Below are positions 36,554 through 45,996 of a stretch of 64,000 nucleotides of DNA, in pieces. Positions within the stretch are counted from its first letter, which is position 1, and each line of letters opens with the position of its first letter. The notes under the pieces are model-generated. The model saw only the letters and a list, made by a program, of their open reading frames with translations. It was not told where the DNA came from and did not search any database. This DNA comes from an uncultured Prevotellaceae bacterium. GTDB taxonomy: Bacteria > Bacteroidota > Bacteroidia > Bacteroidales > Bacteroidaceae. The DNA lies in the NCBI GenBank assembly GCA_949295905.1, contig CASFNA010000023.1, positions 1 through 64,000 of the forward strand, written 5' to 3'. A program made the translations under genes and the position numbers.

Positions 36554-37715
36554 ATTGTTTCAGATGCTTGTCAAGGAACTCTAATACACGCTGCTGCGCC
36601 TTTACGCCGCACGAATGTGGTATAGGCCACAGCTCGGCTTCGAAGTTTCCGCCTGCGCCCTGGCTATTCCATACATCGCGCATTATGCCGAAAGCCTTTT
36701 CAACGCCGGGTATTTTGAACAGCTTGTCTTGCGTTCCGTTGATGAAAAGCATCGGCTTCGGACAGGCGATGCTGGCGATGTGCGGATAGTCAAGATACTG
36801 GCGCAGGCCAGGTATGCAGTTGGCAAAGCCGCCGTTCTCCTTCCGTCCGTACTTCCAAGTCATTTGCACGTCGGTAGTAACCATCCAGCACACTGCGGCG
36901 CAGGCGGCAATCTTGTCGGACAAGGCCGCGAGCATCCACGACCTGTAAGCGCCCATGGAACATCCGGCGCAGGCTATGCGCTTAGGGTCTACCTCCGGGA
37001 GAGTGGCGAGAAAGTCGGTCGAGGCGATGTCGTCATACGTCATGAACGCGCTCAGGCACCGCCCGTACATCATCATGTTGCCGGCGATGATGTCATACTT
37101 GTTGCGGTCAACGCCCTCCTTGCGCCCCCTTTCGCCCCACATCGGGGCGTCGGTTGAGAACACTACGTAGCCGTGACGCGCCAAGTAATCGCCCATAAAC
37201 TGTCCTCCATAAATATTATCCACCCACGCGTCGGCATCGGCTATGACGAGCGAATCGTCGGCGAACGGGCGCACCATCTTCTCCTTACCTATATAAAGGT
37301 GCGCCCCGTGGTCGTGCAGAAGGTTGACGGCAGGGAACGGCCCTTGGCCGTCGGGCACGAGCAGATACGCCCTTACGCGGTAAAAGCCCGACAGGTTGAA
37401 CTCTATTTTGCGAGCCGTATAGCCGTCGCGCCGCTCCTCTGCAAGCACCTTTATGCCGTAGCTCTTAGGTGCCGGGGGCGGAGTCATCATGCACTCCAGC
37501 ACCTTGCCGCGTGCGGCCTGCTTCCACTTGTTGAAATCTTTTATGTCGCTGTTGCCCCAGGCCATAGGGTATGTAAGCTGCGCCAAGAGCGAGTCTGCAT
37601 ACATGGGGAAGTCTTTATAAAACTCGTACCTGTCTCTTTTCTGCGCCGATGCGGACACGGCAGCGGACAAAAGTAATGCGACTACCACGGTTCGCCTTAT
37701 ATTAAGTATTTGCAT
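36552..37715 (-). CDS. Secreted alpha/beta hydrolase (dienelactone hydrolase-like)
   Basis: 387 residues with a signal peptide (residues 1-24, ends VSASA). The alpha/beta hydrolase fold shows the nucleophile elbow AGCSMGAYRS (Ser near residue 255), the acid in FINGTQDKLFK and the His in PIPHSCG near the end. It is similar to acetyl-xylan esterase or dienelactone hydrolase-like enzymes of Bacteroidetes. It is probably periplasmic, acting on an ester substrate that cannot be named. The start follows directly on the repeat-rich gap to the thr operon. Confidence 0.85.
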   Translation of the reverse strand: MQILNIRRTVVVALLLSAAVSASAQKRDRYEFYKDFPMYADSLLAQLTYPMAWGNSDIKDFNKWKQAARGKVLECMMTPPPAPKSYGIKVLAEERRDGYTARKIEFNLSGFYRVRAYLLVPDGQGPFPAVNLLHDHGAHLYIGKEKMVRPFADDSLVIADADAWVDNIYGGQFMGDYLARHGYVVFSTDAPMWGERGRKEGVDRNKYDIIAGNMMMYGRCLSAFMTYDDIASTDFLATLPEVDPKRIACAGCSMGAYRSWMLAALSDKIAACAAVCWMVTTDVQMTWKYGRKENGGFANCIPGLRQYLDYPHIASIACPKPMLFINGTQDKLFKIPGVEKAFGIMRDVWNSQGAGGNFEAELWPIPHSCGVKAQQRVLEFLDKHLKQ

Positions 37716-37976
37716 TTGGTATTGATTTTTAGCGCAAAGTTAGCGATTTTATGGATAACATCATTGTAATAACTGTATTTTTCGCTGTTTTCAGCTATAC
37801 TGACGAATAAATATGGCAAATCAAGATGCAATGCAATTCATCTGCAAACCAAGCATCTTGTCAAACCATTTATGTACGGGGTTTTTGTAGAAATAGAAAA
37901 ACGATAGCAACGGTGATAATCCTTTTTATTACCTAAAGCAACAGTTATTGTCTTGTTTTTCGGTTGACAAGGTTGT

Positions 37977-38108
37977 AAAAGGCGGCTTTTAGGCTTGTAA
38001 AAGACGGCCTTTTAGAGGCTCAAAGGTCGCCAATCGCACGCTCAAAGACCGTCTTTGACACCATCAAGCACCGTCAAAATGATGTTAAAGCACCGTTTTC
38101 AATGCACA
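37977..38108. repeat. 22-bp tandem repeat array E (6 units)
   Basis: Units begin at 37977 (AAAAGGCGGCTTTTAGG), 37999 (AAAAGACGGCCTTTTAG), 38021, 38043 (CAAAGACCGTCTTTG), 38065 and 38087 (AAAGCACCGTTTTC), all exactly 22 bases apart. A weaker unit precedes at 37955. The remaining gap (37716-37954 and 38131-38390) holds small inverted repeats (for example CTTGGC/GCCAAG near 38170) but no gene I can support. Confidence 0.75.
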
Positions 38109-38390
38109 CATCGACCTGCATCCACTGTAACACGATAAGTCACAACGACTTATGTTTGCACACTTTTCTTGGCGTTATTTGTGCCAAGCCGTCAATTATT
38201 TCATGGCTAGGCCGCTCTACAGCGTCAAGCAAAATCAATGTGAAAGCAAACTGCCGGATAGCGTGGCAATGTGTCATCGGCAGAGCGAAGGAGCACGCAT
38301 CGACAGCAACAAATGTGACATTGATAGGCAGAGAAGTGTAACAAAATCACACATTTTCGCCTAAAATCGTCAATTAAATTAAGAAAAGGG

Positions 38391-38420
38391 TTGCCGTAAA
38401 AATAAATTTTGCTATTTTTG
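38391..38420 (+). promoter_or_regulatory. Predicted thr operon promoter
   Basis: TTG at 38391-38393 and TATTTTTG at 38413-38420 have a 19-base spacer. This leaves a 5' leader of about 145 nt before thrA. Confidence 0.65.
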
Positions 38421-38446
38421 CTGCGCGAATATAGGATGCGGCTCGG

Positions 38447-38551
38447 CAATGACAAACAAAAAACACAGCTTTTTAGATTGTCATTGTGCTCGCCTTTCAC
38501 TATATTCTCGGTCATTAACAGAGAACACCCCTTGGTTGTATCAAGGGTCTC
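38447..38551 (+). promoter_or_regulatory. Structured 5' leader of the thr operon
   Basis: CAATGACAA (38447-38455) is perfectly complementary to TTGTCATTG (38478-38486), with A-run/T-run pairing possible inside. A second hairpin has CCCTTG/CAAGGG (38529-38534 with 38542-38547) extended by GAGA/TCTC. Neither has a T run. Short reading frames cross the region but are not rich in Thr or Ile, so I do not call a leader peptide. Confidence 0.4.
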
Positions 38552-38571
38552 AAAGCAAATAACACAAAGAA

Positions 38572-41007
38572 ATGAAAGTATTAAAGTTTGGAGGAACATC
38601 CGTAGGTTCCGTTAAAAGCATCCTGTGCTTAAAGAGAATTGTAGAGAAAGAGGCAAAGCGCCAACCGGTAGTAGTTGTTGTAAGTGCACTTGGCGGAATA
38701 ACTGACAAACTGCTTTCCACCGCCCAGCTCGCGCTCCGTGGAGATGACAGGTACAAGGAAGAGTTTGACGCTATGTTGGCACGTCATCATAAGATGATAG
38801 ACACCATCATCACCGAACCCAAGAAGCGTGAGGACTTGTTCAACGCCGTTGACACCCTTTTCGAGCAACTTCGTAGCATTTATTACGGCGTTTACTTAAT
38901 CCATGACCTTAGCGAGAAGACGCAGAACGCCATCGTAAGCTATGGCGAACGCCTTAGCTCGAACATAACGGCCGCACTTATTAGGAGCGCGAAGTTGTTT
39001 GACGCAAGGGATTTCATCAAGACCGAACATAAGAACAAAAAGAACGTGCTTGACAGCGAGCTTACCGCCCAGCTGGTATGCGATGCTTTCAAGGAACTGC
39101 CAAAGATATCCGTAGTGCCGGGTTTCATCAGCTGCGACGAGCACACTGGCGAGACTACCAACCTCGGCCGCGGCGGAAGCGATTATACGGCGGCCATCAT
39201 CGCTGCCGCACTCGCTGCCGAAGTGCTTGAAATATGGACCGACGTTGACGGCTTCATGACCGCCGACCCGAAGGTCATACGCACGGCGTACACCATCAAC
39301 GAGCTTAGCTACAAGGAGGCAATGGAGCTGTGCAACTTCGGCGCAAAGGTTATCTATCCGCCCACAATATACCCGGTATGCGTGAAAAACATACCCATCA
39401 AGGTAAAAAACACGTTTAATCCTGACGGTCCGGGCACTGTAATCAAGGAGAAAATCGGCAACGACCGCAAGGCCATCAAGGGCATATCGAGCATCAGCGG
39501 CACTACGCTGATTACCGTTACGGGCCTCTCCATGGTAGGCGTAATCGGTGTCAACCGGCGCATATTCACGGCCTTGGCGGTGAACGGCATATCGGTATTC
39601 CTCGTCAGCCAGGCTTCGTCGGAGAACTCTACGTCGATAGCAGTCAAAGACTCCGACGCGGAAGAAGCCGTAAAGGTGCTCGACGCGGAGTTCGCCAAGG
39701 AGATTGAAACGGGTGCGATGTACCCCATGCACGCCGAAAGCGGCCTTGCCACAATCGCCATAGTCGGCGAGAACATGAAGCACACGCCCGGTATTGCGGG
39801 CAAGCTATTCGGCACGCTCGGCCGAAGCGGCATCAACGTAATAGCCTGTGCGCAAGGTGCGTTTGAAACAAACATATCGTTCGTTGTCAGCGGCAAGAGC
39901 CTGCGCAAGTCGCTCAACGTGCTGCACGACTCGTTCTTCCTGTCTGAATACAACGTGCTCAACCTCTTTATCTGCGGCGTAGGCACTGTAGGCAACAAGC
40001 TGATTGAACAAATCAAAGCCCAATACGAGGAACTGAAGCAGAACCGCAGGCTCAAACTAAACGTTGTGGGTATAGCCAGCAGCACGCACGCCATATTCAA
40101 CCGCGACGGCATCGACCTCGACAACTACCATGAACAACTGAAAAATTCGGAGGAAAGCGATACCGCCCGTCTTCGTGACGAGGTAATCGGTATGAACATA
40201 TTTAACAGCGTATTCGTTGACTGCACCGCAAGCAAGGAGGTGGCCGCGCTGTATCAAGAGTTCCTTGAACACAACATATCGGTCATAGCCGCCAACAAAA
40301 TCGCCGCATCGTCGGATTACGGCAGCTATGTGAAGCTGAAGAAGACGGCGTTGGCACGCGGAGTGAAGTTCCGCTTCGAGACAAACGTAGGCGCAGGTCT
40401 GCCAATCATCGGTACTATAAACGACCTGTGCAACTCCGGTGACCGCATACTTAAAATAGAAGCGGTATTGAGTGGTACGCTCAACTTCATCTTCAACGAG
40501 ATTTCCGCCGATGTTCCGTTCTCAGAAACAGTACGTCGCGCCAAGGAACAAGGCTACAGCGAGCCAGACCCACGTATCGACTTGAGCGGCACTGACGTTG
40601 TGCGCAAGCTCGTAATACTTACGCGTGAGGCCGGATATAAAGTTGAGATAGACGATGTGGAGAAGCATCTGTTCATACCTGAAGCGCTGTTCAACGGCAC
40701 ACTTGACGACTTTTGGAAGAACTTGCCGCAACTGGACGCCGACTTCGAACAACGCCGCAAGCGGCTTGAAGCCGAAGGCAAGCGTTGGCGTTTTGTAGCG
40801 AAAATGGAAATGGGACACGCCGATGTATCCCTACAAGAAGTAGAAAAGGGACATCCGTTCTACAACCTCGAAGGCTCAAACAACATCGTTATGCTTACCA
40901 CCGAGCGTTACAAGGAATACCCTATGCTCATACAAGGCTATGGAGCCGGTGCAAGCGTGACCGCCGCTGGTGTGTTCGCCAATATCATGAGCATAGCCAA
41001 TATCTGA
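38572..41007 (+). CDS. thrA: Bifunctional aspartate kinase / homoserine dehydrogenase I
   Basis: 811 residues joining two enzymes of the aspartate pathway. Residues 1-290 are aspartate kinase (KVLKFGGTSVGSV at the start, GRGGSDYTAAII near 205). About 310-455 are ACT regulatory domains. About 460-811 are homoserine dehydrogenase, with NAD motif FICGVGTVGNKL and the catalytic region NVGAGLPIIGTINDLCNSGD ... EQGYSEPDPRIDLSGTDVVRKLVIL. Threonine feedback through the ACT domains is expected from the family. It is the first gene of the threonine operon. Confidence 0.96.
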   Translation: MKVLKFGGTSVGSVKSILCLKRIVEKEAKRQPVVVVVSALGGITDKLLSTAQLALRGDDRYKEEFDAMLARHHKMIDTIITEPKKREDLFNAVDTLFEQLRSIYYGVYLIHDLSEKTQNAIVSYGERLSSNITAALIRSAKLFDARDFIKTEHKNKKNVLDSELTAQLVCDAFKELPKISVVPGFISCDEHTGETTNLGRGGSDYTAAIIAAALAAEVLEIWTDVDGFMTADPKVIRTAYTINELSYKEAMELCNFGAKVIYPPTIYPVCVKNIPIKVKNTFNPDGPGTVIKEKIGNDRKAIKGISSISGTTLITVTGLSMVGVIGVNRRIFTALAVNGISVFLVSQASSENSTSIAVKDSDAEEAVKVLDAEFAKEIETGAMYPMHAESGLATIAIVGENMKHTPGIAGKLFGTLGRSGINVIACAQGAFETNISFVVSGKSLRKSLNVLHDSFFLSEYNVLNLFICGVGTVGNKLIEQIKAQYEELKQNRRLKLNVVGIASSTHAIFNRDGIDLDNYHEQLKNSEESDTARLRDEVIGMNIFNSVFVDCTASKEVAALYQEFLEHNISVIAANKIAASSDYGSYVKLKKTALARGVKFRFETNVGAGLPIIGTINDLCNSGDRILKIEAVLSGTLNFIFNEISADVPFSETVRRAKEQGYSEPDPRIDLSGTDVVRKLVILTREAGYKVEIDDVEKHLFIPEALFNGTLDDFWKNLPQLDADFEQRRKRLEAEGKRWRFVAKMEMGHADVSLQEVEKGHPFYNLEGSNNIVMLTTERYKEYPMLIQGYGAGASVTAAGVFANIMSIANI

Positions 41008-41028
41008 TTTTCAAGCAGTTCCAGCAAA

Positions 41029-42249
41029 ATGAAACACCTTATAATACTCGGCGACGGCATGGCCGACCACCCTGTCGGAAGGCTTGGCGGCAAGACTCTC
41101 CTGCAATATGCCAGCAAGCCATATATGGACATGCTGGCGCGCGAAGGCCGCACAGGCCGCCTCGTAACCATACCCGACGGTTTCCATCCGGGCAGCGAAG
41201 TTGCCAACACGGCCATCCTTGGCTACGACCTTAACAAGGTGTATGAGGGGCGCGGACCTCTTGAGGCGGCAAGCATAGGTTACGACATGCACCCTGACGA
41301 CATGGCCATGCGCTGCAACATAATAACACTGGCCGACGGCAGGATAAATAACCATCACGGCGGACACCTCACCACGGAACAAAGCGACGCATTGATAAAA
41401 CTCCTGAATGCCAACCTCGGCAATGACGAAATACGCTTCATAACGGGCATACAGTACCGAAACCTGCTCGTAATCAGGAACGGAAACAAGCACATAGTGT
41501 GCGCCCCGCCGCACGACCACCCCGGAGAGCCATGGCAACCGCTCATGGTAAAGCCTGAACCAGGATGGGAAAACAAACACGACGGCGCACGCATGACGGC
41601 GCAGGAGACGGCCGACCTGATAAACAACCTTGTCCTGAAATCGCAAGAAATACTGCCGCACACAGACAAGGGAACATTAAGCATCTGGCCTTGGGGCAGT
41701 GGTTACAGGCCGGACATGAAGAAGCTGGCCGACATATACCCTCAGATAAAAAGCGGAGCGGTGATTTCCGCCGTAGACCTGATACGCGGTATAGGGCATT
41801 ATGCCGGACTGGAAATAATCAAAGTAGAAGAGGCTACGGGCCTGGCCGATACCAACTATGAAGGCAAGGCGCAGGCCGCGCTCGACGCTCTGCGCATACA
41901 CGATTTCGTCTACCTGCACGTTGAGGCCAGCGATGAGGCAGGACACGACGGTGACCTCGCGCTGAAACTCAAGACAATAGAGAACCTTGACGCAAGGCTC
42001 GTGCGCCCAATTATAGAGGAAGTAAAGTCGTGGCACGACATGCCAGTAAGCATCGCCTTGCTACCCGACCACCCTACCCCGGTTGAAGTACGCACCCACG
42101 TAAACGAGCCTGTTCCCTTTGCAATCTGGCATCCTAAGATAGAGCCTGACACGGTGCAGACTTACGACGAGATAAGTTGCGCCGATGGAGCATACGGAAC
42201 ACTCAAACTTGGCGAATTCATGCAGACATTCCTATGCGACGAAGAGTGA
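41029..42249 (+). CDS. Phosphoglycerate mutase-like enzyme, probable homoserine kinase
   Basis: 406 residues of the alkaline-phosphatase superfamily, archaeal-type (cofactor-independent) phosphoglycerate mutase branch. It has LIILGDGMADHPV at the N-terminus, NTAILGYDL, HHGGHLTTEQ, YLHVEASDEAGHDGD and LPDHPTPV with the metal-binding Asp/His residues. It sits exactly between thrA and thrC, and the window has no GHMP-type homoserine kinase (thrB). Members of this family in thr operons have been proposed as the missing homoserine kinase, and that is my preferred reading. Phosphoglycerate mutase is the alternative. It is 21 bases after thrA. Confidence 0.78.
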   Translation: MKHLIILGDGMADHPVGRLGGKTLLQYASKPYMDMLAREGRTGRLVTIPDGFHPGSEVANTAILGYDLNKVYEGRGPLEAASIGYDMHPDDMAMRCNIITLADGRINNHHGGHLTTEQSDALIKLLNANLGNDEIRFITGIQYRNLLVIRNGNKHIVCAPPHDHPGEPWQPLMVKPEPGWENKHDGARMTAQETADLINNLVLKSQEILPHTDKGTLSIWPWGSGYRPDMKKLADIYPQIKSGAVISAVDLIRGIGHYAGLEIIKVEEATGLADTNYEGKAQAALDALRIHDFVYLHVEASDEAGHDGDLALKLKTIENLDARLVRPIIEEVKSWHDMPVSIALLPDHPTPVEVRTHVNEPVPFAIWHPKIEPDTVQTYDEISCADGAYGTLKLGEFMQTFLCDEE

Positions 42250-42306
42250 GCAATGCAATACATTTATTTATAAGACACTTGACAAGAACATATCCAACAT
42301 TCAAGC

Positions 42307-43632
42307 ATGAGATATTACAGCACGAACAAACAGGCACAACCGGCATCGCTTGACGAAGCCGTAATCAGGGGGCTCGCGCCCGACCGCGGCCTGTACATGC
42401 CGGAGAGAATAGAGAGCTTGCCTGCGGATTTCTTCAAGGACATAGAGCATAAGACTTTCCAGGAAATATCCTTTGAAGTGGCGAAAGCCTTTTTCGGCGA
42501 AGACATCGAGGCCGACAAACTGGAAGCAATAGTATATGACACGCTATCGTTCGACTGCCCTGTAGTCAATGTTGGCGGAAATACCTGGTCTCTTGAATTG
42601 TTCCACGGCCCCACGCTTGCATTCAAGGATGTAGGCGCACGCTTCATGGCGCGTATGCTTGCATACTTCATAAGCAAGGGCAAACTTGCAGGCAGACAGG
42701 TAAACGAGACCGTCAACGTGCTCGTAGCGACCAGTGGCGACACCGGTTCGGCAGTTGCTAACGGATTCCTCGGTGTGGACGGCATACATGTATACGTGCT
42801 ATATCCCAAAGGCAAGGTCAGCAAAATACAAGAATGCCAGTTTACAACACTCGGACAAAACATCACCGCACTTGAAGTTGACGGCACATTCGACGACTGC
42901 CAGGCTCTTGTCAAGGATGCTTTTGCCGACAAGGAATTGAACACGATGCTGCGTCTCACGTCGGCAAATTCCATCAATGTGGCGCGCTTCCTTCCTCAAG
43001 CATTCTATTATTTCAACGCATACGCAAGGATGAAAGAACGCGGACTTGCAGACAACATGGTGTTTTGCGTGCCAAGCGGCAACTTCGGCAACATAACCGC
43101 AGGCCTCTTCGCAAAGCGCATGGGGTTGCCCGTAAAACGTTTCATTGCCGCCAACAACGCCAACGATGTGTTCTTTGAATACCTATGTACAGGCGAATAC
43201 AACCTACGCCCAAGCATTCAGACAATCGCCAGCGCCATGGACGTAGGCGCACCGAGCAACTTCGCGCGCATATTTGACGTTTACAATCATTCGCACGCCG
43301 AAATATCGGCCGACATAAGCGGAGCCGCATACTCTGACGCGCAAATACGCGAAGCCATGGCCAAATGTTACCAAAACAACAGCTACACGCTCGACCCTCA
43401 CGGGGCATGCGGTTGGCGTGCATTGACCGAGAACTTGACGCCTGGCGAAACGGGAATATTCCTCGAAACGGCTCATCCTGCAAAATTCAAGGACACAGTG
43501 GAACAAGCCGTCGGTTCATCAGTTGCCATTCCGCCGCGTCTTGCAGCCTTTATGCAGGGCAAGAAGCAGTCTGTTCCAATGACAAAAGCCTTTGCCGATT
43601 TCAAACAGTTCCTGACAGAATACGTGGAATAA
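42307..43632 (+). CDS. thrC: Threonine synthase
   Basis: A PLP enzyme of 441 residues converting O-phosphohomoserine to threonine. The N-terminus MRYYSTNKQAQPASLDEAVIRG, the PLP lysine in GPTLAFKDVGARF (about residue 107) and LVATSGDTGSAVANGF identify it. It is last in the operon, followed by a 22-bp repeat array and a bidirectional hairpin. Confidence 0.96.
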   Translation: MRYYSTNKQAQPASLDEAVIRGLAPDRGLYMPERIESLPADFFKDIEHKTFQEISFEVAKAFFGEDIEADKLEAIVYDTLSFDCPVVNVGGNTWSLELFHGPTLAFKDVGARFMARMLAYFISKGKLAGRQVNETVNVLVATSGDTGSAVANGFLGVDGIHVYVLYPKGKVSKIQECQFTTLGQNITALEVDGTFDDCQALVKDAFADKELNTMLRLTSANSINVARFLPQAFYYFNAYARMKERGLADNMVFCVPSGNFGNITAGLFAKRMGLPVKRFIAANNANDVFFEYLCTGEYNLRPSIQTIASAMDVGAPSNFARIFDVYNHSHAEISADISGAAYSDAQIREAMAKCYQNNSYTLDPHGACGWRALTENLTPGETGIFLETAHPAKFKDTVEQAVGSSVAIPPRLAAFMQGKKQSVPMTKAFADFKQFLTEYVE

Positions 43633-43691
43633 GGCTCTACGTACTATTGAAAAGAACAAACACGAATAGTGCTAAAAATGTCCCGTCATGT

Positions 43692-43779
43692 AATACATGA
43701 CCTTTTGGCTTGCAAAAGACCATCTTTTTCACTGCAATATGTGGCCTTTTACAAGACAAAAGGCCACATATTGCAAAAC
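43692..43779. repeat. 22-bp tandem repeat array F (4 units)
   Basis: Units begin at 43692 (AATACATGACCTTTTGG), 43714 (AAAAGACCATCTTTTTC), 43736 (AATATGTGGCCTTTTAC) and 43758 (AAAAGGCCACATATTGC), exactly 22 apart. It lies between the convergent thrC and menE genes. Frames across it on both strands give short Cys/Lys/Phe-rich peptides that are only translated repeat. Confidence 0.75.
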
Positions 43780-43796
43780 GGGGAAAATCGGCGCAT

Positions 43797-43833
43797 AATA
43801 AAGGGGAATGCAAAGTCTGCATTCCCCTTTATT
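43797..43833. terminator. Bidirectional terminator thrC/menE
   Basis: A perfect 16-bp stem (43797-43812 with 43818-43833) with a five-base loop lies between converging genes. The stem starts with AATAAA and ends with TTTATT, so a U-rich end forms on both strands. Confidence 0.82.
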
Positions 43834-43838
43834 CTTAA

Positions 43839-44837
43839 TCAACACGTACAATCGCTGCCATGTGCCGCGTTTGCAATTTTCTGCGCTTCGGCGCGTGCCG
43901 GTTTGCCGGTTTCTGTTATCGGGATTTGACTTACGGGAATATAACCCTTTGGCCGCCAATACTTAGGCAACACACGCAAGCAAACTTCTTTTATGTTGCC
44001 AATCATTGCGTCCGTACCCTCAAACAACATTACGACAGCCTCGCCCAATTGGCTGTCAGCCCGTTTTGTTATGGTAAATGGCACTGGTACATGCTGGCGA
44101 AGCATGTTTTCAACATCCTCCATCCTTATCTTTATGCCGCCGCTGCATATTACGTTGTCTTTGCGTCCGAGTATGCGGAAGCGGCGGCCGTCGGCGTGCA
44201 GTTCGGCAATGTCGTTTGTATGGAGAATTGACTGACATACCGCCGGAGCGTCTATCACAAGGCAACCGTCATCGCCAAGGCTTACGCTTATACCTTCAAA
44301 CGGAGTGTACCAGCAGTCAGCCCCACTGCCGCTGATACGTCGCATAGCTATATGCGACAGCGTTTCTGTCATGCCGTAAGTGCTCCACACGGCATTGGGG
44401 AAGTCATGCAATTCTGTTTCAAGAGCTTGGTCTACAGCACCTCCACCGATAATCAGGTGCTTAACGGCCTTGAGCAAGTTGCGCTCGCGCTCCGTCCGCA
44501 AGCTGTTATATACCTGCATCGGCACCATTGCGGCAAATGTCGGCGGCGTGTCAATGCCTGCAAGCGGATGGCCTGAAGGCTTTACGCTGACAAGCTGCAA
44601 ATCCCTTACAATGGAACGCACTACAACCATTTTCCCAGCTATATAGTCAAGAGGCATACATAGCAAAGCCGTATCGCCGGGCTTCAGGCCGAGAAAGTCG
44701 CATGTAAGTCGTGCACTGGCTTCCATCCGGCGTTTTTCCACACGCATGGCTTTGGGCTTTCCTGTCGAACCGCTTGTATGGACGAGGACAGTATCAGACT
44801 GATTGTTCCACTCGCCAAGAAACTCTTGTAAATCCAT
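43839..44837 (-). CDS. menE: o-Succinylbenzoate--CoA ligase
   Basis: AMP-forming ligase activating o-succinylbenzoate in menaquinone synthesis. It is short at 332 residues, as in other Bacteroidales. It has the P-loop-like VHTSGSTGKPKAM (about residues 19-31), YGMTET, the LGRKDNVICSGGIKI hinge and the C-terminal catalytic Lys in TETGKPAR. Start ATG 44837 (MDLQEFLG) is preferred over the TTG two codons upstream. It is last in the men gene run. Confidence 0.92.
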   Translation of the reverse strand: MDLQEFLGEWNNQSDTVLVHTSGSTGKPKAMRVEKRRMEASARLTCDFLGLKPGDTALLCMPLDYIAGKMVVVRSIVRDLQLVSVKPSGHPLAGIDTPPTFAAMVPMQVYNSLRTERERNLLKAVKHLIIGGGAVDQALETELHDFPNAVWSTYGMTETLSHIAMRRISGSGADCWYTPFEGISVSLGDDGCLVIDAPAVCQSILHTNDIAELHADGRRFRILGRKDNVICSGGIKIRMEDVENMLRQHVPVPFTITKRADSQLGEAVVMLFEGTDAMIGNIKEVCLRVLPKYWRPKGYIPVSQIPITETGKPARAEAQKIANAAHGSDCTC

Positions 44838-44853
44838 AAACAAACATTAGTTA

Positions 44854-44950
44854 TAATGAAAAATGAATAATGAATAATGAATAATGAAAAACGGATGACT
44901 TACTGTCTAGTAACATTTAAATTATTCATTTTTCATTATTCATTTTTCAC
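44854..44950. repeat. AT-rich inverted repeat (TGAAAAATGAATAATGAA type), copy 3
   Basis: The left arm 44854-44892 has repeated AATGAATAATGAA words. The right arm 44921-44950 is its reverse complement (ATTATTCATTTTTCATTATT). It lies between menE and menC and runs into the last codons of menC. It has the same arm words as the copy at 36.45 kb. Confidence 0.75.
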
Positions 44951-45978
44951 TTAATATAATAAAGCCTGTCACCGCGTATCTCTATCGGCATATCAATATT
45001 GTCGGTAAACAATTGTCCCGTACCAAGCCCTTGGGGCATGGTTATATTCGGGCCATATACTTGTGCGGCAAGTTGGGCAATGGCATTCAGTCCTATGTTG
45101 CTTTCAAGCGCGCTGGTTATCCAAGTCCTGACATTGTTGTCATCGGCCGCCTCAATCCATTTCCTTACGCCATACATGCCACCATGCAACGACGGTTTCA
45201 GTATAATGTATGCAGGCCGTATCACGTTTAGCATGTATTTCATCATTGACGGGTCGGTTACTCCGATAAGTTCTTCGTCAAGGGCGATTGGCAACGGTGA
45301 CTCCCGACACAGCTCTGCCATGTAGCTCCATTGGCGTGGCTTTATCGGTTGTTCTATCGAATGTACGGAGTATTGTGACAGTAGTTCAAGTTTGTAAAGG
45401 GCATCTTCAGGGGTGAATCCTCCGTTGGCATCAAGGCGTAATTCTATTTCAGAAGGATAAAAGCGACTACGTATGCGCTTTACCAAATCAAGTTCATGGT
45501 CGAAATCTATGGCACCGACTTTCAGCTTGACGCAATGAAAACCTTGCCTGATTTTCTCTTCCATCCGTCCAAGCATTTCCTCGTAGCTGCCCATCCATAC
45601 AAGTCCGTTTATCGGTATGCCCTCTTCTCCACGGCTGAACGGCGTATCAAAAAATGCTGTTGTGCCAGCATTGAAATGCGCCAAAGCCGTTTCCAATCCG
45701 AATAGCATCGAAGGATAATCCCTCATTTTCTCATAATCAATCGCTCCTTCGTGTTCAAAAGTATCACAAAAGGCACGCAACCTTTCGGCATAATCAGCTC
45801 CGTAATCGCAACTTAGGTCAGGCAACGGGGCGCACTCACCTATTCCTTTGCGCCCTGGAGCGTCTGGCGAGGTTAGTTCAAGCAGCCACGACTGCCTTTC
45901 GGTATATACTCCGCGCGACGTTCCTGCCGGTTGCTTGAAGTGGAACGTCCGCGGAGTTATTTTGATATTGTATTTCAT
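44947..45978 (-). CDS. menC: o-Succinylbenzoate synthase
   Basis: An enolase-superfamily dehydratase of 343 residues. The catalytic KxK motif is in HCVKLKVGAIDF (about residue 155). Metal ligands follow in RLDANGGFTPEDA, SIEQPI and ALDEELIG, with a second Lys in ILKPSLHGG. It acts after MenD (and MenH where present) in menaquinone synthesis. It lies between menB (18 bases) and menE, with an AT-rich repeat at its 3' end. Confidence 0.93.
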   Translation of the reverse strand: MKYNIKITPRTFHFKQPAGTSRGVYTERQSWLLELTSPDAPGRKGIGECAPLPDLSCDYGADYAERLRAFCDTFEHEGAIDYEKMRDYPSMLFGLETALAHFNAGTTAFFDTPFSRGEEGIPINGLVWMGSYEEMLGRMEEKIRQGFHCVKLKVGAIDFDHELDLVKRIRSRFYPSEIELRLDANGGFTPEDALYKLELLSQYSVHSIEQPIKPRQWSYMAELCRESPLPIALDEELIGVTDPSMMKYMLNVIRPAYIILKPSLHGGMYGVRKWIEAADDNNVRTWITSALESNIGLNAIAQLAAQVYGPNITMPQGLGTGQLFTDNIDMPIEIRGDRLYYIK

Positions 45979-45996
45979 TGGAAAACGTATTTTGCA

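Noticed and set aside
38409-38615. 68-codon frame crossing the thrA start
   Set aside because: It overlaps the start of thrA in another frame and has no Thr/Ile run that would make it a convincing leader peptide.
43637-43959. Short frames on both strands downstream of thrC
   Set aside because: Their Cys/Lys/Pro/Phe-rich peptides are translated 22-bp repeat units. They overlap the terminator and menE.
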